This document shows, piece after piece, positions 4,645 through 5,089 of a DNA stretch of 5,089 nucleotides. Source of the DNA: Actinomycetes bacterium (GTDB taxonomy: Bacteria > Actinomycetota > Actinomycetes > Actinomycetales > Cellulomonadaceae); the NCBI GenBank assembly GCA_023460255.1, contig JAEWQZ010000394.1, positions 1 through 5,089 on the forward strand, given 5' to 3'. The notes under the pieces were generated by a model. It searched no databases and had not been told where the DNA came from. It saw only the letters and a list, made by a program, of their open reading frames with translations. Numbering within the stretch: position 1 is the first letter of the stretch; every line of letters begins with the position of its first letter. The position numbers and the translations under genes are program-made.

Positions 4645-5089
4645 TCACGGACCCGGCGACGGCGGTGTGGCACGCCGAACCCCCGAGCCCCGGACGACGG
4701 CGAGCCCGGCGCCGAGGAGCACGAGCTCGGCCAGCGGCAGCCCGCCGACGGCCGGGACCACTCCCTCGGCCCCGGTGACCCCGATACCGGCAAGGCCCGC
4801 GACGCACGCGACCACGCCCGCCCCGACCACGACGCCGGACGGCGTCCCCTCGGCCGGGCGGGGCGCCGCCGACTCGACCCTCGCGAAGGCCGCGACCAGC
4901 ACGCCGAGCAGCACCGCGAGCACGAGGAGCCACGGGACGCGAAGGGCGAACCACACGCCGGACCCGACCTCGGGCTGCGGGAACACCCCCGTCGCCATCA
5001 GGCACGCCCCGGCCACGACGACGGGGACCATGTGCCACAGGAACACCGTGAGAACCACCCCGTTCGCGGCGACCACCGCCCCCCACGGC
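4645..5089 (-). CDS. Membrane acyltransferase-3-like protein, C-terminal part (5' end outside window)
   Basis: The reading frame is open to the window edge and ends at TGA 4647-4645; about 147 residues are visible. They begin PWGAVVAANGVVLTVFLWHMVP, resembling the late NG-x-T-x-(Y/F)LWHM transmembrane region of acyltransferase family 3 (PF01757) proteins, which move acyl groups onto surface sugars or lipids. About four hydrophobic segments follow: one including LTVFLWHM and GACLMATGVF, a second at VPWLLVLAVLLGVLVAAF, a third at GVVVGAGVVACVAGLAG and a fourth at LAELVLLGAGLAVV. The tail is short and basic. A GTG at 5076 could be mistaken for a start, but the conserved sequence continues through it, so the gene is taken as truncated by the window. 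The catalytic N-terminal region is not visible, so the family call is moderate and the substrate is unknown. Confidence 0.75.
   Translation of the reverse strand, partial: PWGAVVAANGVVLTVFLWHMVPVVVAGACLMATGVFPQPEVGSGVWFALRVPWLLVLAVLLGVLVAAFARVESAAPRPAEGTPSGVVVGAGVVACVAGLAGIGVTGAEGVVPAVGGLPLAELVLLGAGLAVVRGSGVRRATPPSPGP
4665..4678. repeat. 14-bp direct repeat GTGTGGCACGCCGA, copy 2
   Basis: This exact second copy starts 78 bp from the first. It lies within the last codons of the acyltransferase-like gene, where the minus strand reads about Gly-Val-Arg-Arg-Ala-Thr. The dyad ACAC seen after copy 1 is absent here (AACC follows). Confidence 0.7.

Noticed and set aside
3000..4778. 592-residue plus-strand open frame across the DUF427 and GNAT region
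   Set aside because: It is out of frame with DUF427 and antisense to the GNAT gene, with low-complexity Arg/Pro/Gly content; both overlapped genes have clear family motifs.
4527..4793. N-terminal extension of the GNAT protein up to 4793
   Set aside because: The extra residues are low-complexity and overlap the membrane-protein gene in another frame; the GTG at 4524-4526 has GGAGG at proper spacing.

Overview
The window is very GC-rich with strong GC3 bias. It encodes a secreted, multi-module cellulase of the kind found in cellulolytic actinobacteria, so Cellulomonas or a close relative (Micrococcales) is the most likely source. The taxonomic call rests on base composition and protein character only.

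Layout. Positions 21-2726 (minus strand) hold one large gene: a secreted glycoside hydrolase family 9 cellulase with signal peptide, GH9 catalytic domain, CBM3c-like module, a strikingly acidic Pro-Glu-Asp linker and a C-terminal CBM2. The linker is encoded by 14 tandem 9-bp units (330-455). Positions 2727-2976 are a divergent intergenic region containing the only AT-richer stretch of the window (about 2811-2890). It carries candidate promoters for both directions, several short inverted and direct repeats that could be operators, and a strong hairpin just before the next gene. Positions 2977-3534 (plus) encode a DUF427-family protein. After a short convergent gap (3535-3632), 3633-4526 (minus) encodes a GNAT-type acetyltransferase with a GTG start and a good ribosome binding site. 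Positions 4527-4644 are a leader/intergenic region with a hairpin, a possible -10 box and one copy of a 14-bp repeat. Positions 4645-5089 (minus) hold the 3' part of a membrane protein resembling the C-terminus of acyltransferase family 3; its start lies beyond the window.

Functional picture. Only the cellulase has a clear pathway role: export, binding to cellulose through CBM2, and hydrolysis by GH9 assisted by the CBM3c module. The DUF427, GNAT and acyltransferase-3 genes look like ordinary chromosomal neighbours with no visible functional tie to it. No mobile element, CRISPR array, tRNA or rRNA gene was recognised. I do not see an undescribed multi-gene system here. The most distinctive features are the repeat-encoded acidic linker, the atypical segment ahead of the GH9 active site, and the repeat-rich divergent regulatory region.
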